A DNA stretch of 64,000 nucleotides, taken from the NCBI GenBank assembly GCA_026645575.1, contig JAPKMW010000066.1:1-64000 (forward strand), in the 5' to 3' direction. The stretch is from Caldilineaceae bacterium. Its GTDB lineage: Bacteria > Chloroflexota > Anaerolineae > Caldilineales > Caldilineaceae. Under the pieces are notes generated by a model. That model worked only from the letters and a program-made list of their open reading frames with translations, made no database searches and was not told where the DNA came from. Positions 23,958 to 33,086 of the stretch are shown here, piece by piece. A program made the translations under genes and the position numbers. The first letter of the stretch is position 1, and every line of letters begins with the position of its first letter.

Positions 23958-24030
23958 GCAAGACCTCCGGGAAGGGGTTAAGAGCTTATACTATTACAAG
24001 ACTGTCTTGACCCCTTCCCGGAGGTCTTGC
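23958..24030. terminator. 21-bp perfect hairpin between convergent genes
   Basis: GCAAGACCTCCGGGAAGGGG plus T at 23958-23978 pairs perfectly with 24010-24030. It lies between the end of the cyclase gene and the end of the convergent protease gene, so it can act on both transcripts. It shares the AGACC/GGTCT ends with hairpins at 32994 and 35479. Confidence 0.65.
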
Positions 24031-24113
24031 TTGTTCTTAGGTGTGATCGATGTGGAAGGCCGGCCGCATAAGAATTGTTATTTACCTCCACGATCTGCTG
24101 TCGTGTTACCGGA

Positions 24114-27100
24114 TCACCTTTGAATCAGCGGCAGGAATTGTTGATTTTGTCCCAGATCCAACAGGACTGCATAGACGCCTACACCCTGACTTGGCGCAGC
24201 AGCAACTCTTACACCATCTTCGGCATTTACTGGCGTAGTCGCGGTAGTGGGTAAAACTTGCCAACTAGAATCATTCCAAAAGTAAATCGCGGGATCAGCG
24301 AGATGTGCACCACTAGTACCGGCAGATTGAAATAAAACAGGCTGCTCAAATTCGATTAAAATCTGACCAGTTGACACAAGCAGTGAGGGGAAGGCATCCA
24401 AACGATAGGATTGACCAAGAATTGATCTACCAACGGGCAAGGATGGTGTACCCGGCATACTTTGCCAAGCAATGGACTCACCCGGTCCAAGTTCTAGTGG
24501 TATATCACTTTCAAAGCTTGCTTTGCCATCAGAAGAAACAACCAGTACGCCTCCCAAATACCGATTTGGCCCAAACGCCCCACTCCCTCCCGTCCCGCGA
24601 TCAGCTACCACTTCACGTCGCGTCGCCAGACCACCCGGCGTTTCATCAATCCACACCTGGGCATAGACCGGCGTGACACCGGAATCGCCAAAGTCAAAGA
24701 TGTGGCTATACGCGCCCTCACTAGCGGTCAGGGTCTGCTGGGGCAGGGCGGTGCCATGTTCTGGGTAGAGTTTAGCGACCACCTGGGCGCCGGCGGGCAG
24801 GGTTTGGGTCACAGCTAGACGCAAGCTGGTGGTGCTGACCTGGGTCAGGGCGATGAGCGGCTGCCAGGCCACATTTTTGGTCATCTGCAACTCAGCGTCG
24901 CCGGGCTGGATGGGTTCGCAGCCGAATTGATGGCGCGGGGTGTCGCCCCCTTCGGCGTGGTCGTTGACATCGTAGACACAGAGCCGATCTGCCACCTGGG
25001 CGTCGATCAACTGCACCTGGGTCGCGTTCTTGGGCGGCTTGCCCTGTTCAAAAAGTTGATCGCCGCGGAAGGTGAAAACGCGCGCCTCACCGGAGGTCAA
25101 CTCGCCATCCTGATAGATCATCTCAAAAAGCTGGCTGGTCGCCGGTTCACCCGGGGGCGTGCTGGGGGCCAGGAAGGTGACGGTGGTCAGGTTGGCCGGC
25201 GGCGCCACCGGCCCGGTCACCACGGCTGTCGGCTGGATCACCCACGGATACCAGAGGCGGATCGTCTCCCATTCGGTGCGTCCCTTGAGCGTATGGTGCG
25301 CTTCGGTGCCGGCGCAGGCGGTCTGCCAGTGATCGGGGCTAAAGATAAAGTTGTGGTTGCTCGGCTTGTAAGCATCCCCCATCGCCGTGCCGGTGCAGCG
25401 GTCGGCCAGTTCCTGGCTGGCCTTGCCATCGATCCCGGTGTAGGTGTCAAAAAGGAAGAGCAGATAGTGGCCCAGTTCATGCGCCGTGGCAATGGCCCAG
25501 TCATCGACCAGCGTCGCTGGGGAGACGACTACGCCGTTGACCTTGACCTGCTGATTGGGCGGCACGCCATAGCGATTCCAGGCCGACCCCATAAAGATAT
25601 GGCCGGGGCTATAGGTGAAGTCCACCAACGGATCGGGCGTGTCGGCGGTGACGATGCCGCCGATATTGGCTTTGGGTTGCAACACATTGTTGAGATGGAG
25701 CCGCAGATCGGCGTCAGTCCAGCCGTCGCCACTTTGCTGCACGGTGATGCGTCCCAGGATGAATTGACCATCGGTAAACGAGTAGAGATAGTTGGCGGCT
25801 TTGACTAGATTGGCGCGCAGCCATTCGGCCCGTTGCGCATCGCCCTGGACATACCATTCGGCGGAGATGGTCAAGTCTTGCACCAGCAGCGGCTGTTGTT
25901 GCTTAACGACCAGACGTAGCGTCGCCGGTTCGGCCTGGACACTTGGGCTAATGACATCGGCGCCGACCACTTCAATCGTACTGGTGCGATAAATAGTGGC
26001 ATTAGCGGTTTTCGTCAACGCCTCAAGGCCCCAGAGTTGATCACCCACATCAATCAGACCAGCGCCCAGAACATAGCCCTGAGCATCAACGGCAAAGGCG
26101 TCGCCGCCGCTGCGCGGGTTAGCCCGATAGACTGTCCCTGCTGCCGGTGGACAGCGATCCGCCGACTCCTGGCAAAGCTGAATCCGCCAGTTTTGCGGGT
26201 TGGGGGCAAAGGTGAGATTGTCAATCGACTCAGGCGAATCACTATTGTACTCGAGGTGAACCGACGAAATCCGGCCATAGGCGTCATAGAGGCCGATAAA
26301 CTCGGTGTGCGGCTCCGGCACGGTGTTGACCGCGCGACAGAGCAGCTTGCCAGTTGTGTCATAGGCAGTAAGCAAGCCGTTGGGCTGTTGGGTTTCGCCA
26401 TTGCCCATGTAAAAGCCAACATGGGTCTTGGGTTCGGCAAAGGTGATGACTAGCGGTACACCAGCATTGGTCGCGGGGGCGATGGCCTCGTTCAACGCCA
26501 CGTTGGGGCGCGACTCGGCTTTGTCCGGCTCCTTGCCATAGGTGACGGCGCGTATTGTACTACTGTTTTCAAAGCGCACGCCATAAAGGACGGCATAATG
26601 GTTTTCAATCGTCGTCGCTTCGGGTAGATCATCAAAGGTGATCAGGCCGGCGGCGCCAATGTCGGACGGCGTCAATAATTCTTGGCACGGGTTTTGCACC
26701 GTGACGCCGCTACAGGGCATACTGAGCGCCTGTTGCACACTGTTGATAAAGAGGTTACGCCCGGCGGCGGTCATCTTGCCGGGGTCGCCGGTGAAGCCCC
26801 AGAGTTGATTGCAGCCCTGGCTGGCCAGGATGCTAAAGGTACCGTTCGCGTCCTGATACCCGGTCGAAAAGGTGTTGCTCCCTAGCGAAGTGACCGAGAG
26901 CGCAACGTTGGGTACATTATCGCGATAGACCTGCAAGACACCGCTACGGCCAAGCCCCAGGTTGTAGGGGGTACGGTAGATGGCAAGATTGGGATCGACG
27001 GCATAAATGTCGAGCGCACTGCCATGCATGCCTCTGGGGTGGCCGATTGCCAGACCCAAGCGGCCAAAGAAGGCATAGCCCCCTTCGCCGATGCCCAATA

Positions 27101-27722
27101 CTTTGCTGTTTTTGGCAATCTGGCTGACCTGACCGTCGGCATTGCCCCACACATCCAACTTACCGGTGTCATCGGCGATAATGGTAAGCGCAAATTGGCG
27201 GAAGTCGGTCTTTAGCACCTCGTCCAGTTGTACCAACGTGACGACCATGCCATGACGCCCCAGCAGATCGGTAAAGGTCTTGGCAGCGGCGACATCCGAC
27301 CCATAGACATAGGCCACCTTGGCCGGTAGTTGGGGCGCTGTCGCTGTCACCCGCATGATCGTGGAGGCTTGTTGCGCCGCTGCGCCGATCAGACAAGGCG
27401 AGCCGCGACAGATGGTGAGGGTATGATCGCCTGGTGCGGCATTCAAGGGCAGAATAAAATCACGGATAAAGGAGCCGCCGGTTGGAATCAGAATCGTCTC
27501 GACCGGCACACCATCCCACAAGATCGTCCCCTCATAGCCGCCAGGCGCAAAGCCGCTGCCCCCCAGTTTGACCGCATTGCCGGCAACCCCGGCGGTTGGC
27601 AGCCCACTGAGGGTCGGCCCACCGATTTGCGCGCCAACAACCGTCGCGCTCAACCACAACCAAAGCGCACAAAGGGCAACGCAAGCGCTGATCAAGCCAT
27701 AGTGTCGGGTGCGCAAGTGCAT
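24114..27722 (-). CDS. Secreted zinc metalloprotease-like protein, multidomain
   Basis: The 1202-residue protein has a signal peptide (basic start, then ACVALCALWLWLSATVVGAQ). Beta-rich domains follow, including a ThuA-like or Ig-like N-terminal part and a LITFDDLPEATTIENHYAVL carbohydrate-binding-like module. The zinc motif HELGH is at 748-752 in IATAHELGHYLLFLF. A further downstream acidic ligand is not certain. The C-terminus ends LGQNQQFLPLIQR, the same kind of tail as the protein at 33279. AAGGAG precedes the ATG at 27722. It probably acts outside the cell. Twin palindromes lie between this gene and the upstream Crp/Fnr gene on the same strand. Confidence 0.75.
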   Translation of the reverse strand: MHLRTRHYGLISACVALCALWLWLSATVVGAQIGGPTLSGLPTAGVAGNAVKLGGSGFAPGGYEGTILWDGVPVETILIPTGGSFIRDFILPLNAAPGDHTLTICRGSPCLIGAAAQQASTIMRVTATAPQLPAKVAYVYGSDVAAAKTFTDLLGRHGMVVTLVQLDEVLKTDFRQFALTIIADDTGKLDVWGNADGQVSQIAKNSKVLGIGEGGYAFFGRLGLAIGHPRGMHGSALDIYAVDPNLAIYRTPYNLGLGRSGVLQVYRDNVPNVALSVTSLGSNTFSTGYQDANGTFSILASQGCNQLWGFTGDPGKMTAAGRNLFINSVQQALSMPCSGVTVQNPCQELLTPSDIGAAGLITFDDLPEATTIENHYAVLYGVRFENSSTIRAVTYGKEPDKAESRPNVALNEAIAPATNAGVPLVITFAEPKTHVGFYMGNGETQQPNGLLTAYDTTGKLLCRAVNTVPEPHTEFIGLYDAYGRISSVHLEYNSDSPESIDNLTFAPNPQNWRIQLCQESADRCPPAAGTVYRANPRSGGDAFAVDAQGYVLGAGLIDVGDQLWGLEALTKTANATIYRTSTIEVVGADVISPSVQAEPATLRLVVKQQQPLLVQDLTISAEWYVQGDAQRAEWLRANLVKAANYLYSFTDGQFILGRITVQQSGDGWTDADLRLHLNNVLQPKANIGGIVTADTPDPLVDFTYSPGHIFMGSAWNRYGVPPNQQVKVNGVVVSPATLVDDWAIATAHELGHYLLFLFDTYTGIDGKASQELADRCTGTAMGDAYKPSNHNFIFSPDHWQTACAGTEAHHTLKGRTEWETIRLWYPWVIQPTAVVTGPVAPPANLTTVTFLAPSTPPGEPATSQLFEMIYQDGELTSGEARVFTFRGDQLFEQGKPPKNATQVQLIDAQVADRLCVYDVNDHAEGGDTPRHQFGCEPIQPGDAELQMTKNVAWQPLIALTQVSTTSLRLAVTQTLPAGAQVVAKLYPEHGTALPQQTLTASEGAYSHIFDFGDSGVTPVYAQVWIDETPGGLATRREVVADRGTGGSGAFGPNRYLGGVLVVSSDGKASFESDIPLELGPGESIAWQSMPGTPSLPVGRSILGQSYRLDAFPSLLVSTGQILIEFEQPVLFQSAGTSGAHLADPAIYFWNDSSWQVLPTTATTPVNAEDGVRVAAAPSQGVGVYAVLLDLGQNQQFLPLIQR

Positions 27723-27749
27723 GATGTCTCCTTCCCTGCTAGGGGGTGT

Positions 27750-27786
27750 TAACAATTAATTGTTAATTGTTGACAATTAATTGTTA
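27750..27786 (-). promoter_or_regulatory. Two 16-bp palindromes, 21 bp apart, before the protease gene
   Basis: TAACAATTAATTGTTA (27750-27765) is a perfect palindrome, and TGACAATTAATTGTTA (27771-27786) differs at one base. Their centres are 21 bp apart, two helical turns, as expected for cooperative binding. They occupy the gap between the Crp/Fnr gene and the protease gene. Control of the protease by the adjacent regulator is an attractive guess. Confidence 0.5.
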
Positions 27787-27788
27787 TT

Positions 27789-28565
27789 TTACCAGGCGTC
27801 ATCAGACTGGTTGGCTTCGATCCGGCTATCGCGTTCGGCAATGACGCGGGGCAGATCGAGGATGGTGATGACGCCATTATCAAAGTCAATCAGGCCACGG
27901 CGCCGCCATTCGCTCAAGATGCGGTTGATCCATTCACGACGGGCGCCCACCATAGAAGCCAGGTCGCTCTGGCTCAGGGCCAGGTTGAGAATATAGCGTT
28001 TCCCGGCTTCCACTTCTTCGCCATAGCGTTCGTTCTTGTCCAGCAAGATGTGCAAGAGCCGACCGGCGGCGTCAAATTGGGCCAGCGATTCGGCATAGGC
28101 GGCGCGCGAACGCAGTTTCTGCGCCAGGAGTCGGGCCAGGTTCATCGCCAGGCCAGGGACATGCTCGACATGATCAAGAAAGCGTTCCTGCGCCATCGTC
28201 AGCAAGTTCACTGTGCTGACCGCTTTGCCCGTTGCCGAACGGGGTTCGCTATCAAGCGCCGCAAATTCGCCCAAAATATCATGGGTCGAGAAGATGTCAA
28301 TTGATGTTTCATTGCCGGAAGGGCTGATCTTGTAGACGCGCACTTTACCCTTGAGAATAATATAAATTTCCCGGCTCTCGTCCCCCTGGCGAAAGAGCAG
28401 TTCATCTTTTTTGTAATCACGCGAGCGCAGATCCTGGACAATGGCGCTCAGATATTTGTCGCCCAGGCCAGCAAAGAGTGGAATCTCTTTCAGCAGGGCA
28501 ATACGACGTGCGGCGGTGCTATCTTTAGCGCTCTCTTTGCTACTCCCGGTCGAGTTCTCTTGCAT
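27789..28565 (-). CDS. Crp/Fnr-family transcriptional regulator
   Basis: The 258-residue protein has a cyclic-nucleotide-binding beta roll ([36 protein letters not shown], then [20 protein letters not shown], where GE and the R-S pair are phosphate-cassette positions). A C-terminal winged helix reads [20 protein letters not shown] and [12 protein letters not shown]. Retention of the phosphate cassette suggests that it binds cAMP or a similar nucleotide, which the cyclase 4 kb away could supply. GGGGGA precedes the ATG at 28565; another ATG lies four codons upstream. Paired TGTGT-N6-ACACA dyads occur upstream. Confidence 0.85.
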   Translation of the reverse strand: MQENSTGSSKESAKDSTAARRIALLKEIPLFAGLGDKYLSAIVQDLRSRDYKKDELLFRQGDESREIYIILKGKVRVYKISPSGNETSIDIFSTHDILGEFAALDSEPRSATGKAVSTVNLLTMAQERFLDHVEHVPGLAMNLARLLAQKLRSRAAYAESLAQFDAAGRLLHILLDKNERYGEEVEAGKRYILNLALSQSDLASMVGARREWINRILSEWRRRGLIDFDNGVITILDLPRVIAERDSRIEANQSDDAW

Positions 28566-28627
28566 TTCATCCCCCATAGCTTACACTCTACTCTTGATGA
28601 CGCTGGTGTGCCAGTAAACGTCGCGGC

Positions 28628-28666
28628 TGTGTTCTTCGACACAGTACAGTTGTGTTCTAGGACACA
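28628..28666 (-). promoter_or_regulatory. Paired TGTGT-N6-ACACA dyads upstream of the Crp/Fnr gene
   Basis: TGTGTTCTTCGACACA (28628-28643) and TGTGTTCTAGGACACA (28651-28666) have identical half sites and differ only in the inner bases. Starts are 23 bp apart. The form is close to the CRP site TGTGA-N6-TCACA, and the position 63-100 bases upstream of the start suits autoregulation. The rest of this 359-base gap holds the heptad repeat at 28757. Confidence 0.6.
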
Positions 28667-28756
28667 GCACTCCTGTAGACCAGATAATGGCGTCGGCGTG
28701 ACAAATACGCTACGCTTTGCTGGAATTTTCGTTTTACCAGTAGATACGCAATAATT

Positions 28757-28880
28757 AGTCTAGAGTCCAAAGTCTAGAGTCCAAAGTCCAGAGTCCTAAG
28801 TCCAGCGTCCAGAGTCCAGAGTCGCTGAAAAGGATGATGGACTGCAGGCTTAGGACTGCGGACTTAGGACTGCGGACTAC
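28757..28880. repeat. Heptad inverted repeat, locus A
   Basis: Ten consecutive 7-bp units of the form AGTCCAR (28757-28826) are followed, 12 bases later, by six units of the form GGACTNN (28839-28880). Because AGTCC and GGACT are complementary, the two runs can pair in several registers. This is the longest of a group of such loci in the window. It precedes the DUF3307 gene. Confidence 0.75.
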
Positions 28881-28924
28881 TGCTATTTTCGCGCACTACA
28901 CCAGCAAAGACAAGTTATTCACCC

Positions 28925-29287
28925 ATGAACATATTCACCTGGCTCCTTCTGGGCCATCTGGTTGGCGATTGGCTGTTGCAAAATGATTGGATGGCGCGTG
29001 GCAAACAGCGTCGGCTCCTCAATCAAGAAATTCTCGTTCACTGCCTCATCTACACCGGCGCCGTTGCGTTGACGCTTTGGTTCGCCACCCGCCACCAGGC
29101 GATCCCCCCACCTTACTTAACGATTCTTGCCCTCGTTTTTCTAACACACTGGTTGATCGACGCCGGCAGCCTGGCCGGTCATTGGGTACATTGGTTCCGC
29201 CAGAGCAAAACCCTCTTTGTGCGCATTATGGTTGATCAGACGATGCACCTGGTGGTGTTAGCGGTGGTGGTGGAGTGGTGGTGGTGA
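28925..29287 (+). CDS. DUF3307 membrane protein
   Basis: The 120-residue protein has three to four membrane segments. It shows the family pattern of GHLVGDWLLQNDWMARGK at the N-terminus, a central HWLIDAG and the closing DQTMHLVVLAV. DUF3307 proteins have no assigned biochemical role, but their histidines and aspartates at membrane edges suggest metal or lipid contact. A heptad repeat lies on each side. Little else can be said from sequence. Confidence 0.7.
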   Translation: MNIFTWLLLGHLVGDWLLQNDWMARGKQRRLLNQEILVHCLIYTGAVALTLWFATRHQAIPPPYLTILALVFLTHWLIDAGSLAGHWVHWFRQSKTLFVRIMVDQTMHLVVLAVVVEWWW

Positions 29288-29288
29288 T

Positions 29289-29397
29289 ATTGGGTATTGA
29301 GTATTGGAGATTGGATATTGGGTGATTAAACAGGTCTAGGGATTCCTTGATATAATCTTTTCATTACCAATGTCGAATACCCAATATCCAATACCCA
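29289..29397. repeat. Heptad inverted repeat, locus E
   Basis: Five units like ATTGGGT (29289-29323) are opposed by five units like ATACCCA (29363-29397). The units differ from loci A-D, but the period and inverted arrangement are the same. A TATAAT promoter lies between the arms, so only the right arm should be present in the leader of the aminopeptidase mRNA. Confidence 0.7.
29348..29356 (+). promoter_or_regulatory. Extended -10 promoter of the M42 peptidase gene
   Basis: TGATATAAT supplies TG plus a perfect TATAAT, 60 bases before the ATG. A -35 is not evident, as is common for extended -10 promoters. It is enclosed by the two arms of the heptad repeat. Confidence 0.5.
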
Positions 29398-29415
29398 TTT
29401 CCAAGGAGCCAACCC

Positions 29416-30480
29416 ATGCCACACGCCAACCCTGCCCCCCACTCGTCCGACCCCATTCTCACCCTGTTTACCAAACTTTTGTCTGTGCCGGCGCCCTCTG
29501 GGTATGAGGCGCAAATGGCGGCCATTGTCGGCGCAGAATTGGACACGCTGGGCTATGCCCATACAACCGACGGCGCCGGCAATGTGTTGGTGCGCGTGGC
29601 GGGGCAGAAAACCGACGCGCCGCTGCTCTGTTTGGCCGCGCACATCGACGAAATCGGCATGGTTGTCACCAATGTCGAGGCCGATGGCGTTTTGCGGGTG
29701 ACGCGTTCCGGTGGTCTCTACCCGTGGAAGCAGGGGGAAGGGCCGGTTGAAATTTTGGGCGATCACGGTTCAGTACAAGGCATCCTCGCGATGGGTTCGA
29801 CCCACACCGCAGCAAGTAACAAGGCGATTGAGTGGAGCGATGTGCGCGTTCTGACCGGCTTGACCAACGCCGAATTGAGCGCCGCCGGGATTCGCCCTGG
29901 TTCGGCGGGCGTACCGGTGCGCGAGCTTTGTGGACCAGTGGTGTTGGGCAGCGCCGCTGATCCGCTACTGGCAGCCTGGACTTTTGATGACCGCATGGGG
30001 GTTGTCGCCCTTTTGCGCCTGTTGGCAATCTTGCGAGAAACGGGTCAACAGCCGCAGCGCCCGACGTTGGTCGCCTTCACCACAGGTGAAGAGGTGGGCG
30101 GCTTGGGGGCCAAAGTGGTGGCGGCGCGGGAGCAACCGGAAACTTTTATCGCCATTGATGGCTGCCCCATGCCGCCGGGTGCGCCGCTGAAGCTGGATGG
30201 TCGCCCCGGCATCTGGGCCAAGGATCGGCTGGCGCCCTATGATCAGGCGTTGGTGCGTGATCTCTGTGCCGCAGCGCAGGCGGCAGGAACGGAATTGCAA
30301 CCGGTCGTTTTTGACAACGCCGCCAGCGACGCCAGTCTGGTCTATGCTGCCGGGTTAACCCAACGCATTGCCTGCTTCGGCCATGTGCGCGAAAATAGTC
30401 ATGGCTATGAGGTGGCGCGACTGGCGGTCTTTGAGAATGTGGTCAAGACGCTGGTGCGCTTTGTGACAATGTGGAGGTAG
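29416..30480 (+). CDS. M42-family aminopeptidase
   Basis: The 354-residue protein has the dinuclear metal set of M42 (tetrahedral) aminopeptidases: H76 and D78 in AAHIDEIGM, D191/D192 in FDDRMGV, the catalytic E225 and ligand E226 in TTGEEVGGLGA, D248 in AIDGC and H329 in NSHGYEV. These cytoplasmic enzymes trim peptides to amino acids and form 12-subunit tetrahedra. AAGGAG precedes the ATG. A hydrolase of the HAD family follows about 100 bases later and may be unrelated. Confidence 0.9.
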   Translation: MPHANPAPHSSDPILTLFTKLLSVPAPSGYEAQMAAIVGAELDTLGYAHTTDGAGNVLVRVAGQKTDAPLLCLAAHIDEIGMVVTNVEADGVLRVTRSGGLYPWKQGEGPVEILGDHGSVQGILAMGSTHTAASNKAIEWSDVRVLTGLTNAELSAAGIRPGSAGVPVRELCGPVVLGSAADPLLAAWTFDDRMGVVALLRLLAILRETGQQPQRPTLVAFTTGEEVGGLGAKVVAAREQPETFIAIDGCPMPPGAPLKLDGRPGIWAKDRLAPYDQALVRDLCAAAQAAGTELQPVVFDNAASDASLVYAAGLTQRIACFGHVRENSHGYEVARLAVFENVVKTLVRFVTMWR

Positions 30481-30587
30481 CGGTTTTCCAATTCGCTACG
30501 CGGCGCGTAGCCTTTTGTTCTAAGGTCTTTACCGCCTGATCATTCATGTGGAAAACTCGTTAGCCCGTGTTCAGGGGAAAACCATCA

Positions 30588-31262
30588 ATGCGCTACGAAG
30601 CGATCCTGTTAGACTTTTATGGCACACTCGTCGCTGGGGATGACGAAGTTATAGGAGCCATCTGCGCGCAACTTACATCATCAGATGAAGTGCGCCGTGC
30701 GTTTGGCAACCGTTGGTTCCAGCTCTTTGCGGCTGCTTGTCGCGAGGCGCATGGCGACGGCTTCAAGACGCAACGGACGCTGGCGGCAACCTCGCTTTCC
30801 ATAGCTATGCAGGAGTTTTCGCTCCAGGCCGATCCAGCAATGGCATTGGCGCCTTTGTATGCGTATTGGCAACATCCACCCGACTTTGCCGAGAGCCATC
30901 AATTTCTTGCCACCTGTCCTTTGCCGATTTGCATCGTCTCCAACATTGACAATACCGATATTTTATCAGCCGTCCATCATCATGGGTGGCAATTGCCGTC
31001 GCTGGTAACGAGCGAATCGGCACGCGCCTATAAACCACGAGCAGAGATATTTGTCGAAGCGCTTGCTTTGTTAAAGTTGAACCCACATTCCGTACTGCAT
31101 GTTGGCGACTCACTTTCGGCAGACATTCAAGGCGCGCAAGCCTTGGGCATGGATACGGTATGGCTCAACCGCACTGATCGCTCCTTACCCGCTGGGCAGA
31201 CAGAGCCAACCTTTATTCTGCCCAATTTGCTTGAATTGCTCAAGCAACTTATCTCAAGTTAA
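30588..31262 (+). CDS. HAD-superfamily hydrolase
   Basis: The 224-residue protein has the HAD motifs in order: LLDFYGTLV at residues 7-15 (the second position after the nucleophile Asp is Tyr instead of the usual Asp), ICIVSNID as motif II, a lysine in RAYKPRAEIF as motif III, and HVGDSLSADIQGAQALGM as motif IV. The DFYGT variant is seen in haloacid-dehalogenase-like and phosphatase subgroups and may alter the acid/base step. AGGGGA precedes the ATG at 30588. The substrate is unknown. Confidence 0.8.
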   Translation: MRYEAILLDFYGTLVAGDDEVIGAICAQLTSSDEVRRAFGNRWFQLFAAACREAHGDGFKTQRTLAATSLSIAMQEFSLQADPAMALAPLYAYWQHPPDFAESHQFLATCPLPICIVSNIDNTDILSAVHHHGWQLPSLVTSESARAYKPRAEIFVEALALLKLNPHSVLHVGDSLSADIQGAQALGMDTVWLNRTDRSLPAGQTEPTFILPNLLELLKQLISS

Positions 31263-31285
31263 TACAAATCTCAAGAGGATTGCTC

Positions 31286-31624
31286 ATGAGTCTTCATTTG
31301 ATTAGCAATAACGACTATAAACAATGGTTTGCTGTGATCAAAGCAACCATCCGCCAGTGCCAAATCTGTTCTACCGCAACCATGATAAAATTGTCCCACA
31401 GGTTGTGGGACAATCAGAAGCTGAACTTGCGCCCGAAACCATTTTTCAAATTCCTTGGGGGCACAACCGCGAAATCATCAGCAAATGTAAAACTCAAGTA
31501 GAAGCGCTCTACTATGTCCCAATACCATCCAACACAACTGGAGTCGAGCCTGCCCTCGATTGAGGAAATTGAGCGCGAACTAGAAAGTATTGCAGAAACA
31601 GCCGTTGACCTTGAGCAAGCCTAA
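31286..31624 (+). pseudogene. YhcG/DUF1016 nuclease relic with frameshifts and deletions
   Basis: Three fragments in different frames match one family in order. DYKQWFAVIKATIRQCQI (from 31286) is the DUF1016 N-terminal helix. IFQIPWGHNREIISKCKTQV (about 31440-31500) contains the diagnostic IPWGHN. LESSLPSIEEIERELESI (31514-31624) is the C-terminal helix. Intact family members have about 340 residues, whereas only 110 codons remain. AGAGGA still precedes the first ATG. YhcG proteins are PD-(D/E)XK nucleases associated with defence or mobile DNA. Confidence 0.75.
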
Positions 31625-31631
31625 AACAACT

Positions 31632-32852
31632 ATGGAGTACGACATCATCATGATCGGCGGCGGCATTGCCGGTTCAACGGTAGCCCGCCGATTAGCCTTA
31701 CAGGGGTTGCGCGTTCTCGTGGTGGAGCGGGAAGAGACGTTTCGCGACCGCGTGCGCGGTGAGGGGATTCTGCCCTGGGGCATCCCCGAAGCCAAAGCGT
31801 TGGGCATCTATGATCTGCTGCGGCAGCGCTGCGGCCATGTGGTGAACTGGTGGAATAGCTATAGTGGCGCCAGCAGTTCAATTATCCACCGTGATTTGAC
31901 CACGACAGCCCCGCATGGCGCGGGTCTACTCAATTTTTATCATCCAGAGATGCAAGAGGTGTTGTTGACCGCCGCGGCTGAGGCCGGCGCTACTGTCTGG
32001 CGCAACGCCAAAGCGATTAAGGTGACGGGGGGCGCCACGCCAACGGTTGCCGTCCTGCAGGGCGAAGAAATTCGTCGGATCAGTACGCGGTTGGTGGTTT
32101 GCGCCGATGGTCGCAACTCTCATGCACGGCTCATGGCTGGATTCGCTATCCAACGGGAGCCGGCGCGGCTGGTAATTGCCGGGATGCTCTTTAGCGGGTT
32201 GGCTGCGCCGACCGATGCGGTCAGCGTCTTTTTCAACCCGCGTCGGCCCGGTCAATTTGCCAGCCTCTTTCCCATTGGCCAGGGACGGCATCGGGTTTAT
32301 TTTATTTACACTTTACAGGGGCAGGCGCGCCAACTCTGTGGGGTGCAAAACGTTCCCCTTTTTGTCAACGAGTGTGTTCAGACTGGCGCCCCGGCCACCT
32401 GGTTTGCCGGTGGCGCGCCTGCTGGTCCGTTGGCGATGTTCCACAACATTCGCAACTGGGTCGAACATCCCAGCCGACCGGGCGTCGTGCTGGTGGGGGA
32501 CGCAGCGGGTACATCCAACCCCAGCTTTGGGTGCGGGCTGGCGCTCGCCCTGCGTGATGTTCGGGTCTTAACCGATCAATTGTTGGCAAACGCAGATTGG
32601 GAGGAAGCAATTATCGCTTACGCCCACGAGCGCGCCGATTATTACACCCGGCTCCGGCGCAAAGAGGAGTGGCTGACGCAGCTTTTCTTTGAGCTTGGCC
32701 CCGCGGCCAACCAACGGCGCGCACGGGTTGCCCCCCTCCACCGCCGTGAACCCGAACGGGAAGTGGACATCATCGGCCTCGGCCCCGATGAGCGCTGTGA
32801 TGAAGCCGCACGCATCCGCTTCTTTGGCGAGGATCTGTTACCTCACAGTTAA
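31632..32852 (+). CDS. FAD-dependent monooxygenase/oxidoreductase (PF01494-like)
   Basis: The 406-residue protein has the Rossmann dinucleotide motif IGGGIAGSTVARRLA at residues 7-21, an acidic ribose position in VLVVERE, the middle motif VVCADGRNSHAR, and the flavin motif VLVGDAAGTSNPSFGCGLAL near residue 295. This fits p-hydroxybenzoate-hydroxylase-like or geranylgeranyl-reductase-like flavoenzymes. The substrate is not evident. The ATG at 31632 has no Shine-Dalgarno and lies seven bases after the DUF1016 relic, so the gene may have lost its original leader. Confidence 0.8.
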   Translation: MEYDIIMIGGGIAGSTVARRLALQGLRVLVVEREETFRDRVRGEGILPWGIPEAKALGIYDLLRQRCGHVVNWWNSYSGASSSIIHRDLTTTAPHGAGLLNFYHPEMQEVLLTAAAEAGATVWRNAKAIKVTGGATPTVAVLQGEEIRRISTRLVVCADGRNSHARLMAGFAIQREPARLVIAGMLFSGLAAPTDAVSVFFNPRRPGQFASLFPIGQGRHRVYFIYTLQGQARQLCGVQNVPLFVNECVQTGAPATWFAGGAPAGPLAMFHNIRNWVEHPSRPGVVLVGDAAGTSNPSFGCGLALALRDVRVLTDQLLANADWEEAIIAYAHERADYYTRLRRKEEWLTQLFFELGPAANQRRARVAPLHRREPEREVDIIGLGPDERCDEAARIRFFGEDLLPHS

Positions 32853-32993
32853 GGAACAAAACGTATTCATATTACGTTATCCAGATAATTCCACAAAATA
32901 TATTCACGAGTAGCATGGGAAGTAACTTGTTACTCCCGCAAAAAAGTATTACTTTCCGGCGCTTGTTGGTATACCATCAGCGTTCACCTACAC

Positions 32994-33026
32994 AGACCGT
33001 TAGGGGTTCAAAGGCCCTAACGGTCT
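32994..33026. repeat. AGACC/GGTCT hairpin after the flavoenzyme gene
   Basis: AGACCGTTAGGG and CCCTAACGGTCT form a perfect 12-bp stem with a 9-base loop. It lies 140 bases after the stop, with no adjacent T-run. It resembles the hairpins at 23958 and 35479 in its ends. The remaining 426-base gap (32853-33278) holds the TGTAAC dyad at 33087 and no gene. Confidence 0.5.
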
Positions 33027-33086
33027 CGACATAGTAAACACCTATTTTTATTGACCATTGTCGCTTGTGCGCTGTTACCTCGTGTA

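Noticed and set aside
24927..25808. Open frame of 293 codons antisense to the protease gene
   Set aside because: It runs through the HELGH region of a well-supported gene and shows no family resemblance.
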